From Chondromyces crocatus (lineage in GTDB: Bacteria > Myxococcota_A > Polyangia > Polyangiales > Polyangiaceae): a DNA stretch of 64,000 nt. The position numbers were made by a program, and so were the translations under genes. Location: assembly GCF_001189295.1 (NCBI RefSeq), contig NZ_CP012159.1:1178001-1242000 (forward strand). Direction: 5' to 3'. Numbering within the stretch: the first letter of the stretch is position 1; each line of letters opens with the position of its first letter. Of this stretch, positions 1 through 10,767 are shown one piece after another. The notes under the pieces were generated by a model, which saw only the letters and a program-made list of their open reading frames with translations, had not been told where the DNA came from and ran no database searches.

Positions 1-915
1 CATGGCCAGGATGCTGTGCCGCACGAGCCAGATCTTCCACCCCTTCGTCATTCGACCCCCCCACCTTCCCGCGTCCTGAGCGCGGCGGAGTGGCGCTCCA
101 TGGCCATCGCGCTGGACGACGCGCGTGGCCCTCGTCCGGTCCGTGTCATCGAGCAGCTCTTTGCGAGTCATTATCTTCCGTTGCTCGGCGCCACCCTCTC
201 GGGCGAAGCCGACGCAACCATCCGCTCGGTGGTCGAGACTTGGCGTGCGAGCTTCGAGCGCAGCTACCGCGAATCTTTCTCGGCGCTGCGGGTGACCGGG
301 AAGCGACCGCCGATGGTGCTCGACGCTCCTGACCTCGCGGCGCGCATCGGGAGGCTCAACGGTGCGCGGGCCGTCAAGCTGCTCCTCGTCGATTCCATGC
401 GTTACGATCTCGGTGAACGAGTCGCCGCCCGTCTGAAAGACACTCTCGAAGATCGCGCGGCGCTCGTCGAGCGCACCATCCTCTGGTCCGCGTTGCCCAC
501 CACCTCTGCCACGCAGCTCGCGTTGCTGTCACGCGGCCCGGAGGCCTTGCGGGATTCCCTCGCCGTCGACCCGGAGCCCGCCATCGCGCGTGGTCGCGCC
601 GTCTCCATGCTGAGGAGAGAGCGTGCTGGTCGTTGTGAGCTGATGAAGCTCGATCTGGTCGAGGCGCGCCTCCGGAATGCTGGTCCCCCGCTGCCGGAGC
701 GGCTCGAGGGCATCGCGGAGGAAGTGACGGAAGTCATCGCGCGTTTCATGGACACCTTGCCGCCGCGTACGCTGGTGCTCGTCTTCGGGGATCACGGTTT
801 CCGCATCGGTTCGCTCTCCGATGGTGTGAGCACTGGCCCCGCGAGTCAGGGAGGGGCTTCTCCAGAAGAAGTCCTCGTGTCGGCCCACGCTTGGCTCGTC
901 GGTGGCGTGCACTGA
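1..915 (+). CDS. PglZ / alkaline-phosphatase-like domain protein, 5' end outside window
   Basis: The frame is open to base 1, so this is the C-terminal part of a longer protein. The visible 305 codons carry alkaline-phosphatase-superfamily signatures in the order expected of PglZ domains. LLLVDSMRYDLG is a metal-binding Asp on a beta strand, LPTTSATQ is the nucleophile Ser/Thr region, and VFGDHGFRIG is the Asp-His metal-ligand loop near the end. PglZ proteins are best known from BREX defence, but many stand alone. No BREX methyltransferase, BrxC or BrxL gene follows: the next gene is a small membrane protein. Function is unassigned beyond a likely metal-dependent hydrolase fold. Confidence 0.7.
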   Translation, partial: HGQDAVPHEPDLPPLRHSTPPPSRVLSAAEWRSMAIALDDARGPRPVRVIEQLFASHYLPLLGATLSGEADATIRSVVETWRASFERSYRESFSALRVTGKRPPMVLDAPDLAARIGRLNGARAVKLLLVDSMRYDLGERVAARLKDTLEDRAALVERTILWSALPTTSATQLALLSRGPEALRDSLAVDPEPAIARGRAVSMLRRERAGRCELMKLDLVEARLRNAGPPLPERLEGIAEEVTEVIARFMDTLPPRTLVLVFGDHGFRIGSLSDGVSTGPASQGGASPEEVLVSAHAWLVGGVH

Positions 916-1016
916 CAAGGCATCGTACCGATGCCCGCGCATCACGCTGCTCGATCGCTCCTTCCGCGGCACACGTAATGCTTCCGATCCGAGGAGAAAC
1001 CTCTCGGGAGGGAGCC

Positions 1017-1400
1017 ATGAACATTCTCAATTCTCGGATTCACGGCTACATCGATTACGCGCTGGTGGCGTTGCTCGTGCTCGCGCCATCTCTCTTCGGA
1101 TTTGCAGGGGTTGCCGCGACCATCTGTTACATCCTCGCCGTCCTGCAGCTCGGGATGAGTCTGCTCACTGCGTATCCACTCGGTGTGGTGAAGGCGATCC
1201 CGTTTCCGGTGCATGGCGGCGTGGAACTCGTTGCTGGCGTATTTCTCCTTGCCGCTCCCTGGCTCTTCAACTTCGCCCACGTCGCCAGTGCGCAGATCTT
1301 CTTCATCGTCGCCGGTGTCGTGCTGGCCATCGTGTGGCTCGTGACGAACTACCGCACGGCCGAGGCGGAGATGACGGTTGGTCGGAGCTACTATCGCTGA
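1017..1400 (+). CDS. small SPW-repeat-like integral membrane protein
   Basis: A 127-residue protein made almost entirely of four hydrophobic segments (about residues 8-26, 34-54, 64-84 and 92-112). Two of them end in the related motifs APSLFGF and APWLFNF, which resemble the SPW repeat of bacterial four-helix membrane proteins. The ATG was chosen because GGGAGGGAG lies just upstream; the reading frame continues 42 codons further but that part does not look coding. No enzymatic residues are visible. The role is unknown, and a structural or stress-related membrane protein is only a guess. Confidence 0.75.
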   Translation: MNILNSRIHGYIDYALVALLVLAPSLFGFAGVAATICYILAVLQLGMSLLTAYPLGVVKAIPFPVHGGVELVAGVFLLAAPWLFNFAHVASAQIFFIVAGVVLAIVWLVTNYRTAEAEMTVGRSYYR

Positions 1401-1406
1401 GCTGGC

Positions 1407-1422
1407 ATGGGACGCTTCCCAT
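1407..1422 (+). terminator. short hairpin after the SPW-like gene
   Basis: ATGGGA and TCCCAT pair perfectly around a CGCT loop, six bases after the stop codon of the SPW-like gene. No T-run follows, so it is at best a weak or Rho-assisted terminator. Confidence 0.3.
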
Positions 1423-1521
1423 CTGCTCTGGGCCTCCCGCTGGTCGATGCCGCGTGGAAGGACTGCTCCCATCGGTGACACCCCCAGCGAACTCCTGAAC
1501 GGCTCGAATGCAGCCCTACCG

Positions 1522-1827
1522 TCAATCCTCTTCCCAGCGGGGTAGAGGTGGGGAGGGACGAGCCGCCAAGGCCCGCTCCAGATCGAGCACCTCTGCCCTC
1601 ATCCGTGCTGCCTCGGTCGCCAGTTCGGCGTCTCGGACGAGCCATTTCTTGCTGGCGCGGATCCCCTTTCCGAGGTGGCGTCCGGCCATGTACATCAAGC
1701 GACCGAAGAGGGAGGTCGCGTAAGGACCGACGCCTTCGGTGCGGTCCCGCTCATCGAGGCGTGCCCTCAGCTCGCGAATCCTGGCGCGCAGTGAATGGAC
1801 TTCACTCCTGTAGCGAGACATGGGCAT
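1522..1827 (-). CDS. small coiled-coil hypothetical protein
   Basis: About 101 residues, Arg- and Glu-rich. The N-terminal 30 residues (SEVHSLRARIRELRARLDER) and the last 30 form heptad-like amphipathic helices. They flank a short less polar stretch, SLFGRLMYMAGRHLGKG. No family was recognised. It faces the SPW-like gene tail to tail. The helical pattern and minus-strand codon bias favour a real gene, but neither the start nor expression can be proven. A second Met two codons in is an equally good start. Confidence 0.5.
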   Translation of the reverse strand: MPMSRYRSEVHSLRARIRELRARLDERDRTEGVGPYATSLFGRLMYMAGRHLGKGIRASKKWLVRDAELATEAARMRAEVLDLERALAARPSPPLPRWEED

Positions 1828-1914
1828 CCACTATGGCTCCCCGGGCTGTCGCTGCACAGCGAGGGAGCTGTGGAGGAAAGGGGGCGGAGCGCTCCTGCGG
1901 GACAGCTCGGCAAC

Positions 1915-2949
1915 TCACGAACCGGGATGCCGGCGTCGAGAAAGCAGGGCGAGCAAGGAAAGAGCGCCGAGGAGCAGCCCGACATGGGAGGAGTTTGCAG
2001 CCACAACGAGCTGGCAGCCGCCAGATGTTGTCGACTGTGCTTCGGGCGTCACTCCAGGGCCCGGATGATGCTGGAAGTCATCGTCGATCGGGTTGATCCA
2101 GTCCGCACATTGCCCGCCTGGATAGAGAGCTGCCTCATTGAAATCGATGAGGGAGAAAGGGCTATCTGGATCCGCACGATATCGGCATGGCTTGCAAGTC
2201 ACCGAGGAGGAAACGCCGTCATTCCCTGCGAGATCTTCGATATCGACACGGAAGCAGTACGCATCTGCGAGTTGAGGAACCACCAGCTCCGGCGCACCGG
2301 AGATGTAGAAAGACTCTGATCCACCCTGTGTGATCCGGCGCCAGCTCCCGACCGCATTCGTGAGTGAAGCGTCGGTGAACGCCTGGATTGTGTACATGAG
2401 CGGGCTAGCGTCCTCCGGTTGAGGAGAGCCATCGACGTGCAGGGTCACCGTGAACGCGCCCAGGTCGACACAGCTTCCGACAGCGGCGTCATCGTCTTTG
2501 TGATCGTACAGATCGAACCAGAGCGCAGGGCTCTCGGTGGGGCCCTCCACATCGGGTGGGGCGGCTACGAACGCCAGGTTCACCGGAGGACACCCTTGGG
2601 AGGCGGGGCAGAACGTTCCAGAGAGAAGGACTTGCTGTCCGGGGATCGGCGGAGGCTCGACGACCACCTGAAGTCCTCCCGCCCGGCTTCGTTGCGCCTG
2701 CGCAGCTTCGACGAGGGTCGCCGGTTGACCATCGACGAGCACCGAGTAGAGCGGCACCCCCGCTTCATCGAGGGTGATGTCGAGGACGCTGAAGAGGTGA
2801 ATGGGAAGGTTCGTCGGCCACTGTTCGGCGCTGGTGGTAGGCAAAGTCCCATGAACACCAAGTGCGGGTGAGCACGCTTCGGCGCGCGGTGCAGTCACGA
2901 GCGCCGCGAGGGCGAGCGACGAAGCAACAAGAAGAGGCATTGTTCTCAT
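1915..2949 (-). CDS. secreted protein with MYXO-CTERM-like C-terminal sorting tail
   Basis: The ATG preceded by GGTGAGGA gives a clean signal peptide (MRTMPLLVASSLALAALV, then cleavage near AEA-CS). The body of roughly 290 residues is Cys-containing, beta-rich and Pro-rich with no recognised enzyme motif. The C-terminus has Gly-Gly-Cys, then a hydrophobic helix (LLLGALSLLALL) and an RRR tail. That is the tripartite layout of MYXO-CTERM signals, in which a Cys precedes a transmembrane segment and an Arg cluster and the protein is probably sorted to the cell surface. Likely a surface or adhesin-type protein; the ligand is unknown. Confidence 0.8.
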   Translation of the reverse strand: MRTMPLLVASSLALAALVTAPRAEACSPALGVHGTLPTTSAEQWPTNLPIHLFSVLDITLDEAGVPLYSVLVDGQPATLVEAAQAQRSRAGGLQVVVEPPPIPGQQVLLSGTFCPASQGCPPVNLAFVAAPPDVEGPTESPALWFDLYDHKDDDAAVGSCVDLGAFTVTLHVDGSPQPEDASPLMYTIQAFTDASLTNAVGSWRRITQGGSESFYISGAPELVVPQLADAYCFRVDIEDLAGNDGVSSSVTCKPCRYRADPDSPFSLIDFNEAALYPGGQCADWINPIDDDFQHHPGPGVTPEAQSTTSGGCQLVVAANSSHVGLLLGALSLLALLSRRRHPGS

Positions 2950-3222
2950 CAAGAAATCCTCACCAGTCGACACGCCCAGGGAAGCCTCGTCTTTCTGTCA
3001 TCAGAGCCACCCTGGAGAAATTTGCTGTCGTGCGGATGCAAGCCTCTGGCCACTGGTTAGGCGCTGCGAGGCATGTCAGGACGCGGCCTGATCCGAGGAG
3101 CCGTGAAGGGGCATCGACTCGCATTCTTCCGTGGTGAGGAAGACAGGGAGGGTCGGGCGTGTGCCAGATCGTGTCGATCGCTCCGGCGCCCAGCTCGTGA
3201 TGACGAGGAGGCGACATCGGTC

Positions 3223-6171
<2,949 letters not shown>

Positions 6172-6183
6172 GTCATCATCGCA

Positions 6184-6984
6184 TCACCCGAGATAGGAGT
6201 GAATGAGCTGCGTCGTCGCCTCGGGCGCGCTGATGTGAGGAAAGTGCCCCGAAGCCTCCACGGTCCGGTACGTGGAATGCGGGATCCTCTCTGCCATATA
6301 CCGGCCCACGTGCTGCGGGACCGCGAGATCGCCGGTGGACTGCACGACGAGCGTTGGTACCGTGAGGCGAGGGAGGTCCTCCCGGTGGTCGGACTCGAGG
6401 ATCATGCGGATGACGGCCTGCGCGATGTCCGGGCGGATCGACGAGAGGGACTCGGCGAACTCCACCGCGAGGTGAGGGCGATCGGGCGTGGCCATCATCG
6501 CGCCGGCGTAGCCCGCAGCCCAAGCGTGGTAGTTCGTCGACATCGCCTCGTAGGTCGCGTCGATCTCATGAGGGTCGAAGCCGCCGCGATAGACCTCCTC
6601 GTTCACATAGCGCGGCGAAGCACCCAGGAGGATCAGCTTCTCGAAGCGCTGAGGCTGAGCGATGGCCGCGAGCAATCCGATCATCCCGCTCATCGAGTGC
6701 CCCACGAAGTACACCCGCTCGGCCTGCGCCGCGCTCAGCACCTCGAGCAGATCCATCGCGTAGCCATGGAGCGTCCCGTAACGCCGCGGGCTGTAGGCTG
6801 ACCAGTCCGAGAGCCCGTGGCCCACGTGGTCGAAGAGGAGGATCTGGTAGTGCGACGAGAGCACTTCCACCTGGCGCCGCCACGCCGTCTGGTTTGCTCC
6901 AAAGCCGTGTGCGAAGACCAGGATCTTCTCCCCGGCTCCCATCATCTGGACATGGTTTCGGCGCATCACGTCACTGCCCGCCAT
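6184..6984 (-). CDS. rsbQ: RsbQ-like alpha/beta hydrolase
   Basis: About 266 residues with the order and spacing of RsbQ/KAI2-type hydrolases: RRNHVQMMGAGE at the start, oxyanion region FAHGFGANQ, nucleophile elbow GHSMSG, acid in TGDLAVP and catalytic His in SGHFPH. FDHVGHGLSD and SDHREDLPRL are also typical. The ATG was chosen for GGGAGGG five bases upstream; the ORF extends eight codons further. In Bacillus, RsbQ makes or hydrolyses a small hydrophobic signal for the PAS-phosphatase RsbP, its operon partner. Here the partner is a GAF/PAS hybrid kinase 12 bases downstream, so a role in supplying that kinase's ligand is inferred. Confidence 0.88.
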   Translation of the reverse strand: MAGSDVMRRNHVQMMGAGEKILVFAHGFGANQTAWRRQVEVLSSHYQILLFDHVGHGLSDWSAYSPRRYGTLHGYAMDLLEVLSAAQAERVYFVGHSMSGMIGLLAAIAQPQRFEKLILLGASPRYVNEEVYRGGFDPHEIDATYEAMSTNYHAWAAGYAGAMMATPDRPHLAVEFAESLSSIRPDIAQAVIRMILESDHREDLPRLTVPTLVVQSTGDLAVPQHVGRYMAERIPHSTYRTVEASGHFPHISAPEATTQLIHSYLG

Positions 6985-7490
6985 ACCGACCCTCCCGGAA
7001 GACACCATCGCACGGCCTGATGACCTGACCCAATCAGGAGAGCACGCCTCGCGATCGTTCTCTCACTCTCTCAGCGTACGGGTAAGCGCGTGAACGCGCT
7101 GGCGTTTGGTCATCGCAACGGGAATGTTTTGCACCATCCAGTGCGCCACAAAACGACCCTGTGAACGTTTCGGAGATCTCGATGGCCGTGCATCGAGGAC
7201 GTGCCGCTTGCTGGGGCACCTACCGATCCCTCGCAGAGCGTGCAGCTCATGCGCGGATGAACCGCTGACGTTCCTGGCGCAGTTCTCTCTCCCGTGCCCG
7301 CGTCACTGCCGTGGCAAGGCCTCCAGAAGTCGAGCCCGCCGAGGACCTCGGTTGTCTCGAAAAACAGGCGGGCCGTTCGTTTTGGGGTCCGGACGACGTG
7401 AGAGCGCAAAGGATGGTGGGGTTACGCTACCATGCTCGCTGAACGGCAAGGTGGGCCAGCCCTCCTCGTCAAAGCTCAGGAGAAACCAAC
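6985..7490. other. divergent intergenic region, no gene seen
   Basis: About 500 bases between the divergent RsbQ-like and TM2 genes. Short ORFs occur on both strands but all have Arg/Ser-rich shadow composition and none has a convincing ribosome binding site. The region must hold the promoters of both units. The only clear sequence element is the palindrome at 7085-7100. The TM2 gene has CTCAGGAG upstream of its ATG. Confidence 0.6.
7085..7100. promoter_or_regulatory. candidate operator palindrome
   Basis: AGCGCGT and ACGCGCT form a seven-base inverted repeat around a GA centre. With only two central bases it is a poor RNA hairpin but a good dimeric protein site. It lies about 100 bases upstream of the RsbQ-like gene start. 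The regulator is unknown. Confidence 0.3.
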
Positions 7491-8150
7491 ATGAGCTCAG
7501 GCAATGGGTACCCGCCTCCGCCCGGTGGCGGTTGGGGCAGCGGCTCGGGCAGCGGTGGCGGTGGATGGGGATCGTCGCCGCCTGGTGACGCCTGGGGCAC
7601 ACCGCCTGGTGCGCCCCCTCCGGGTGGAGGCTGGGGGGGACCACCCCCCGGCGGCGGTGGTTGGGGCGCACCGCAGGCGGCTCCCATGGCGCCGTACCCC
7701 TCCTCGGCCATGGTGCCCTACTCGGACAAGGATCAGGCGACGGCCTTCGTGCTCTCTGTCTTCCTGGGGTACCTTGGCGCGGATCGGTTCTACATGGGCC
7801 AGACCGGGCTCGGTGTCCTCAAGCTCCTCACGTGCGGTGGCTTCGGCATCTGGTCGACCATCGACGCGATCCTCATCGGCATCGGCTCCATGCGCGATGA
7901 TCGCGGCCTCGTCCTCAAGCGTGAGCCGATGGTCGGGCACCCGCAGTACAGTCAGACGACCCTCTTCGTGCTGTCGTACTTTCTCGGTATCTTCGGCGCT
8001 GACCGGTTCTATCTGGGCCAGACGGGTCTCGGTGTCCTCAAGCTCCTCACCTGTGGCGGCCTCGGTATCTGGGCCCTCATCGATGCGCTTCTCATTGGGA
8101 TGGGCAAGTTCCGTGATTCGGCGGGCAACTCGCTTCGCTACGAGTCCTGA
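7491..8150 (+). CDS. double TM2-domain membrane protein with Gly/Pro-rich N-terminus
   Basis: 219 residues. Residues 1-75 are low-complexity Gly/Pro/Trp repeats (PPPGGGWGG type), probably flexible and surface- or cytosol-exposed. Two TM2 domains follow (about 80-135 and 155-210). Each has the TM2 hallmark of a hydrophobic helix, then GADRFY and [15 protein letters not shown], and a second helix ending in a polar loop with Asp. The two copies are almost identical over 50 residues, including silent positions, which suggests a recent tandem duplication or gene conversion. TM2 proteins are widespread with no agreed biochemical function. AGGAG precedes the ATG. Confidence 0.85.
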   Translation: MSSGNGYPPPPGGGWGSGSGSGGGGWGSSPPGDAWGTPPGAPPPGGGWGGPPPGGGGWGAPQAAPMAPYPSSAMVPYSDKDQATAFVLSVFLGYLGADRFYMGQTGLGVLKLLTCGGFGIWSTIDAILIGIGSMRDDRGLVLKREPMVGHPQYSQTTLFVLSYFLGIFGADRFYLGQTGLGVLKLLTCGGLGIWALIDALLIGMGKFRDSAGNSLRYES

Positions 8151-8224
8151 ACGGTGACGGTGCAACGACGAACCCCTCCAACGCCCTGCCGGCCTGAGAT
8201 CCTGGCGCTGAGCGGGCTGCTCGC

Positions 8225-10018
8225 ATGACCGCAAAACAGACCGCAAAGAAGGCACCGAAGCCTCGGCTGCCCGACGCACAGTTCGCCCACCTGAGTGATC
8301 AAGAGCGGCGCGCGCTCAAGGAACTCGCCGAGGTCGAGCGCGCCATCGCCATCCTCGAAGGGCGCAGCGACTCCAGCGGAGAGGACCTCGCGTTCGCGCG
8401 GAAGGAAGCCGAGCGTCTCCGCGAGGCCGTCACCTCCGCGCTCGATCGCGTCGATCTGAACCTCCGCGAAGCGCGCCGAGCGCGGCTCCATCGGGCGCTC
8501 GGTGCCACGCTGCTCCTCGGTGCCATCGGTGCAGGTGCCTTCCTCGTGCTGCCTCGCGCACGCAGCTACATGTCGGAGCGGGCTTCGGTGATGGAGGCAA
8601 TCGACAAGGCATCCACACCGTTCTTGCGGGAGGGATTCGAGGTCACGGAGTCTCGTTCCTCCCGAGGGTCTTTCACGCTCTCTGCCGAAAGGGGCCGCTG
8701 CTACATCGTGGTGGCCGCAGCGGAGACCGGGGCGGTACGCGTGAAGGTGGAGCGAGGCCCCATCTCGACCGAAGGTCTCTCGGTCGGCGTCTGTGGGTGC
8801 GGTATGGAGCCGCTCCAGGTCAGTGCGGCCGGAGGAGAATCGGTCGAGCTGCGCGTCCTGTCCGCACCCGCTTCGACCAGCGGTGGGGCCGACCTGCTGC
8901 ACATCCTGCCCACTCCCCCCGAGGCACACATCGCCGAAACTGCTGATCGTCGCTGCGCCGAGGAGGCCATCGACTCCTTCATCGCTGCGCATCCCTCCGC
9001 AGGGGCCGGGGAAGCGCGAGAGACCCGGCTCGAAGCGCTGGGCCTGCGCCGGGTCGCGTCGGCTCCTTCCTCGACACCGCTCGTGGTGCTCCCTGCTCTG
9101 AAAGAAGCGTGCTTCCTCGTCCAAAGTGACGACCCGGCGGACACGTTGAGCCTCCGTCTGCCGGGAGGCGAGCGACCCATCCAGAAGGCGCGCGCAGCGA
9201 TCGCCAGTTGCGGACGAACGCTCGAAGGGGTGAGCGTGTGGCGTGAAGGTCGCGGTGAACTCACCGCCTTCTCGGCTCCAGCGCGTCGTGCAGGAGGCCT
9301 CCTCGGGATGCGGGAACTCGCTACGCTCGCAGGGCGGCAGGCCGAGCTCTGGGTCCCCCCTTCGGACCAGGCTTTCGACGCCTCGGCGACCCTGATCGCC
9401 AGCGGCCTGGGCCCTCTCGGGCCAGATGAACCGGCCACCACCTCTGGCAAGGATGGCGCGCTTGCAGGAGGGGCTCACGCGATGTTCCTCGCGGCCTCCA
9501 CCGACGCCCGCTCCCTCCTCGACGTGCCCGAGAAGGCACCGGACATGCTGTGCCATCCTCCCGTCCATCTCGGGGTCGCCCATGGTCTGTGCCTGGAGAC
9601 GCGTCCGGGTGCACTCGGCCTTCCGAGCAGCTTCCCACCCGGCGCAGTGCGGGCCAGGCGCCCCTTGTGGCTCCCCATCGCCCGTGGAAATCGCGCCCAG
9701 CAAGAGCGGGTGCTCGAAGTGCTCGCCTTCGCGCGGCGGATGTCCGTTGCCGGGTTCGAGCTGACGACCTTGACGGGCTTCGTGGAGATCCCTGGCGGTG
9801 TGGAGGTCACGGGCCGCTCGGGCGAAAAGGAGGTGGTGGCGTTGGTGCTGAGCCAGTCGCCGCCCTACGTGTACCCTCTCACCGACGGTCCTGCGTGGAC
9901 GCTGGCGGGAGAGCCCCAGATCGTTCAGCTCCCGGCGGGCAAGTCGGTGAAGCTGAAGGCCACACCAGCACCCGTCGGCCCGCGAAGCAGCCGGGAGACC
10001 ATCCTCTGGCGGCGCTAG
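8225..10018 (+). CDS. large single-pass membrane-anchored hypothetical protein
   Basis: 597 residues, family not recognised. Residues 20-90 are charged and helical (cytoplasmic coiled coil). One membrane helix follows at about 91-110 (ALGATLLLGAIGAGAFLVL), and then an extracytoplasmic region. That region seems to contain at least two related modules, one from GRCYIVVAAAET to SVELRV and one from ACFLVQSDDPAD to GELTAFSAP, each starting and containing Cys. The C-terminal third is beta-rich. A same-length ORF on the other strand is a shadow. It follows the TM2 gene by 74 bases and may be co-transcribed. Function unknown; an envelope role is inferred from topology. Confidence 0.8.
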   Translation: MTAKQTAKKAPKPRLPDAQFAHLSDQERRALKELAEVERAIAILEGRSDSSGEDLAFARKEAERLREAVTSALDRVDLNLREARRARLHRALGATLLLGAIGAGAFLVLPRARSYMSERASVMEAIDKASTPFLREGFEVTESRSSRGSFTLSAERGRCYIVVAAAETGAVRVKVERGPISTEGLSVGVCGCGMEPLQVSAAGGESVELRVLSAPASTSGGADLLHILPTPPEAHIAETADRRCAEEAIDSFIAAHPSAGAGEARETRLEALGLRRVASAPSSTPLVVLPALKEACFLVQSDDPADTLSLRLPGGERPIQKARAAIASCGRTLEGVSVWREGRGELTAFSAPARRAGGLLGMRELATLAGRQAELWVPPSDQAFDASATLIASGLGPLGPDEPATTSGKDGALAGGAHAMFLAASTDARSLLDVPEKAPDMLCHPPVHLGVAHGLCLETRPGALGLPSSFPPGAVRARRPLWLPIARGNRAQQERVLEVLAFARRMSVAGFELTTLTGFVEIPGGVEVTGRSGEKEVVALVLSQSPPYVYPLTDGPAWTLAGEPQIVQLPAGKSVKLKATPAPVGPRSSRETILWRR

Positions 10019-10038
10019 CACCGCGCACCTCAGGACGG

Positions 10039-10060
10039 GGGCCTGCCAGTCCGCAGGCCC
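10039..10060 (+). terminator. GC-rich hairpin after the anchored-protein gene
   Basis: GGGCCTGC and GCAGGCCC pair perfectly (8 bp) around the six-base loop CAGTCC, 20 bases after the stop codon. There is no T-run, so intrinsic termination is uncertain, but the position between convergent genes fits a terminator. Confidence 0.5.
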
Positions 10061-10083
10061 TGCTGGTCGCTCCCCACGTCGCA

Positions 10084-10099
10084 TCTCGGCTGGCCGAGA
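10084..10099 (-). terminator. hairpin downstream of the minus-strand lipoprotein
   Basis: TCTCGG and CCGAGA pair around the loop CTGG. It sits about 100 bases beyond the stop codon of the convergent lipoprotein gene and could end transcription from either side. Confidence 0.3.
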
Positions 10100-10202
10100 A
10101 CCCTGGGCGGGCTCGGGGAGCGGTGAGCCACGATTCAGAAGAAGAGACTCGTTCTGCCGTCTCCGGAACGGACCCGTCGGCGCGACACGTTCCGGGCGAA
10201 GC

Positions 10203-10634
10203 TCACTTGGCGTGACAGAAGCTGTTGATGTCGCCGACCAGCTTGCTGTTCTGAGTCGCCAGATCCGTCAGCTGCTTCAGCGAACCCATCGCCTTCACGG
10301 GATCGCTCTCCATGCTCTGGCCTGCGCCACGCGCCGCAGCGGAGAACTCCGTGTAGGACTTCTTCATGTCGTCGCGGAATTTCACCAGCTCGGGGGTCTT
10401 CACCTCGACTTCTCCGATGGTCTTCACCGCGGCGTCCAGATCGTCGGCCATCTTCTTGAAGACGCCGGCGTCGGTGCCCTTCATCCCCTCGGAGATCTTG
10501 CCGCTCTCCTGGTTGAGGACCGTGATCAGCTTGTTGCATTCCTCGACTTTGCTGTTGCACCCCGCGGTCAGGAGGAGCGCGAGCGACACAAGGGGAAGGC
10601 AGACGAGGCGACACGCGACGGAGCCGTTACGCAT
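10203..10634 (-). CDS. small helical lipoprotein
   Basis: 143 residues from the ATG preceded by AAGGA. The N-terminus is a lipoprotein signal (MRNGSVACRLVCLPLVSLAL) with lipobox LTAGC. The mature part is predicted all-helical with a second Cys soon after the anchor (EECNKLI) and one near the C-terminus (NSFCHAK), which could form a disulfide. No recognised family. It is transcribed away from the GH35 operon's end; its own promoter would lie in the stretch 10635-10767. Probably an outer-membrane-anchored periplasmic protein of unknown function. Confidence 0.8.
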   Translation of the reverse strand: MRNGSVACRLVCLPLVSLALLLTAGCNSKVEECNKLITVLNQESGKISEGMKGTDAGVFKKMADDLDAAVKTIGEVEVKTPELVKFRDDMKKSYTEFSAAARGAGQSMESDPVKAMGSLKQLTDLATQNSKLVGDINSFCHAK

Positions 10635-10710
10635 GATGAGTTTTCCTTTCTGACGCCCACGACGAGCGGATCGAAACGCTGGGTGCGGGCGCACCAGCCC
10701 CCCGCCCCCC

Positions 10711-10732
10711 GCTCCGGCCAGGCCGGCGGAGC
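10711..10732 (-). terminator. possible terminator of the GH35 operon
   Basis: GCTCCG and CGGAGC pair around a ten-base loop that itself contains GGCC-type pairing. It is 35 bases downstream of the glycosidase stop codon. Confidence 0.35.
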
Positions 10733-10767
10733 AGAGCAGAGCGAGGGGAGGAATTCAACCGCAGCAG

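Noticed and set aside
1-915. BREX phage-defence system
   Set aside because: Only a PglZ-like domain is visible; no brxA, brxC, pglX or brxL follows within the window.
8138-10084. 648-codon minus-strand ORF opposite the anchored protein
   Set aside because: Arg/Gly/His-rich shadow composition, no domain and no ribosome site; the plus-strand gene has a membrane helix, coiled coil and coherent Cys pattern.
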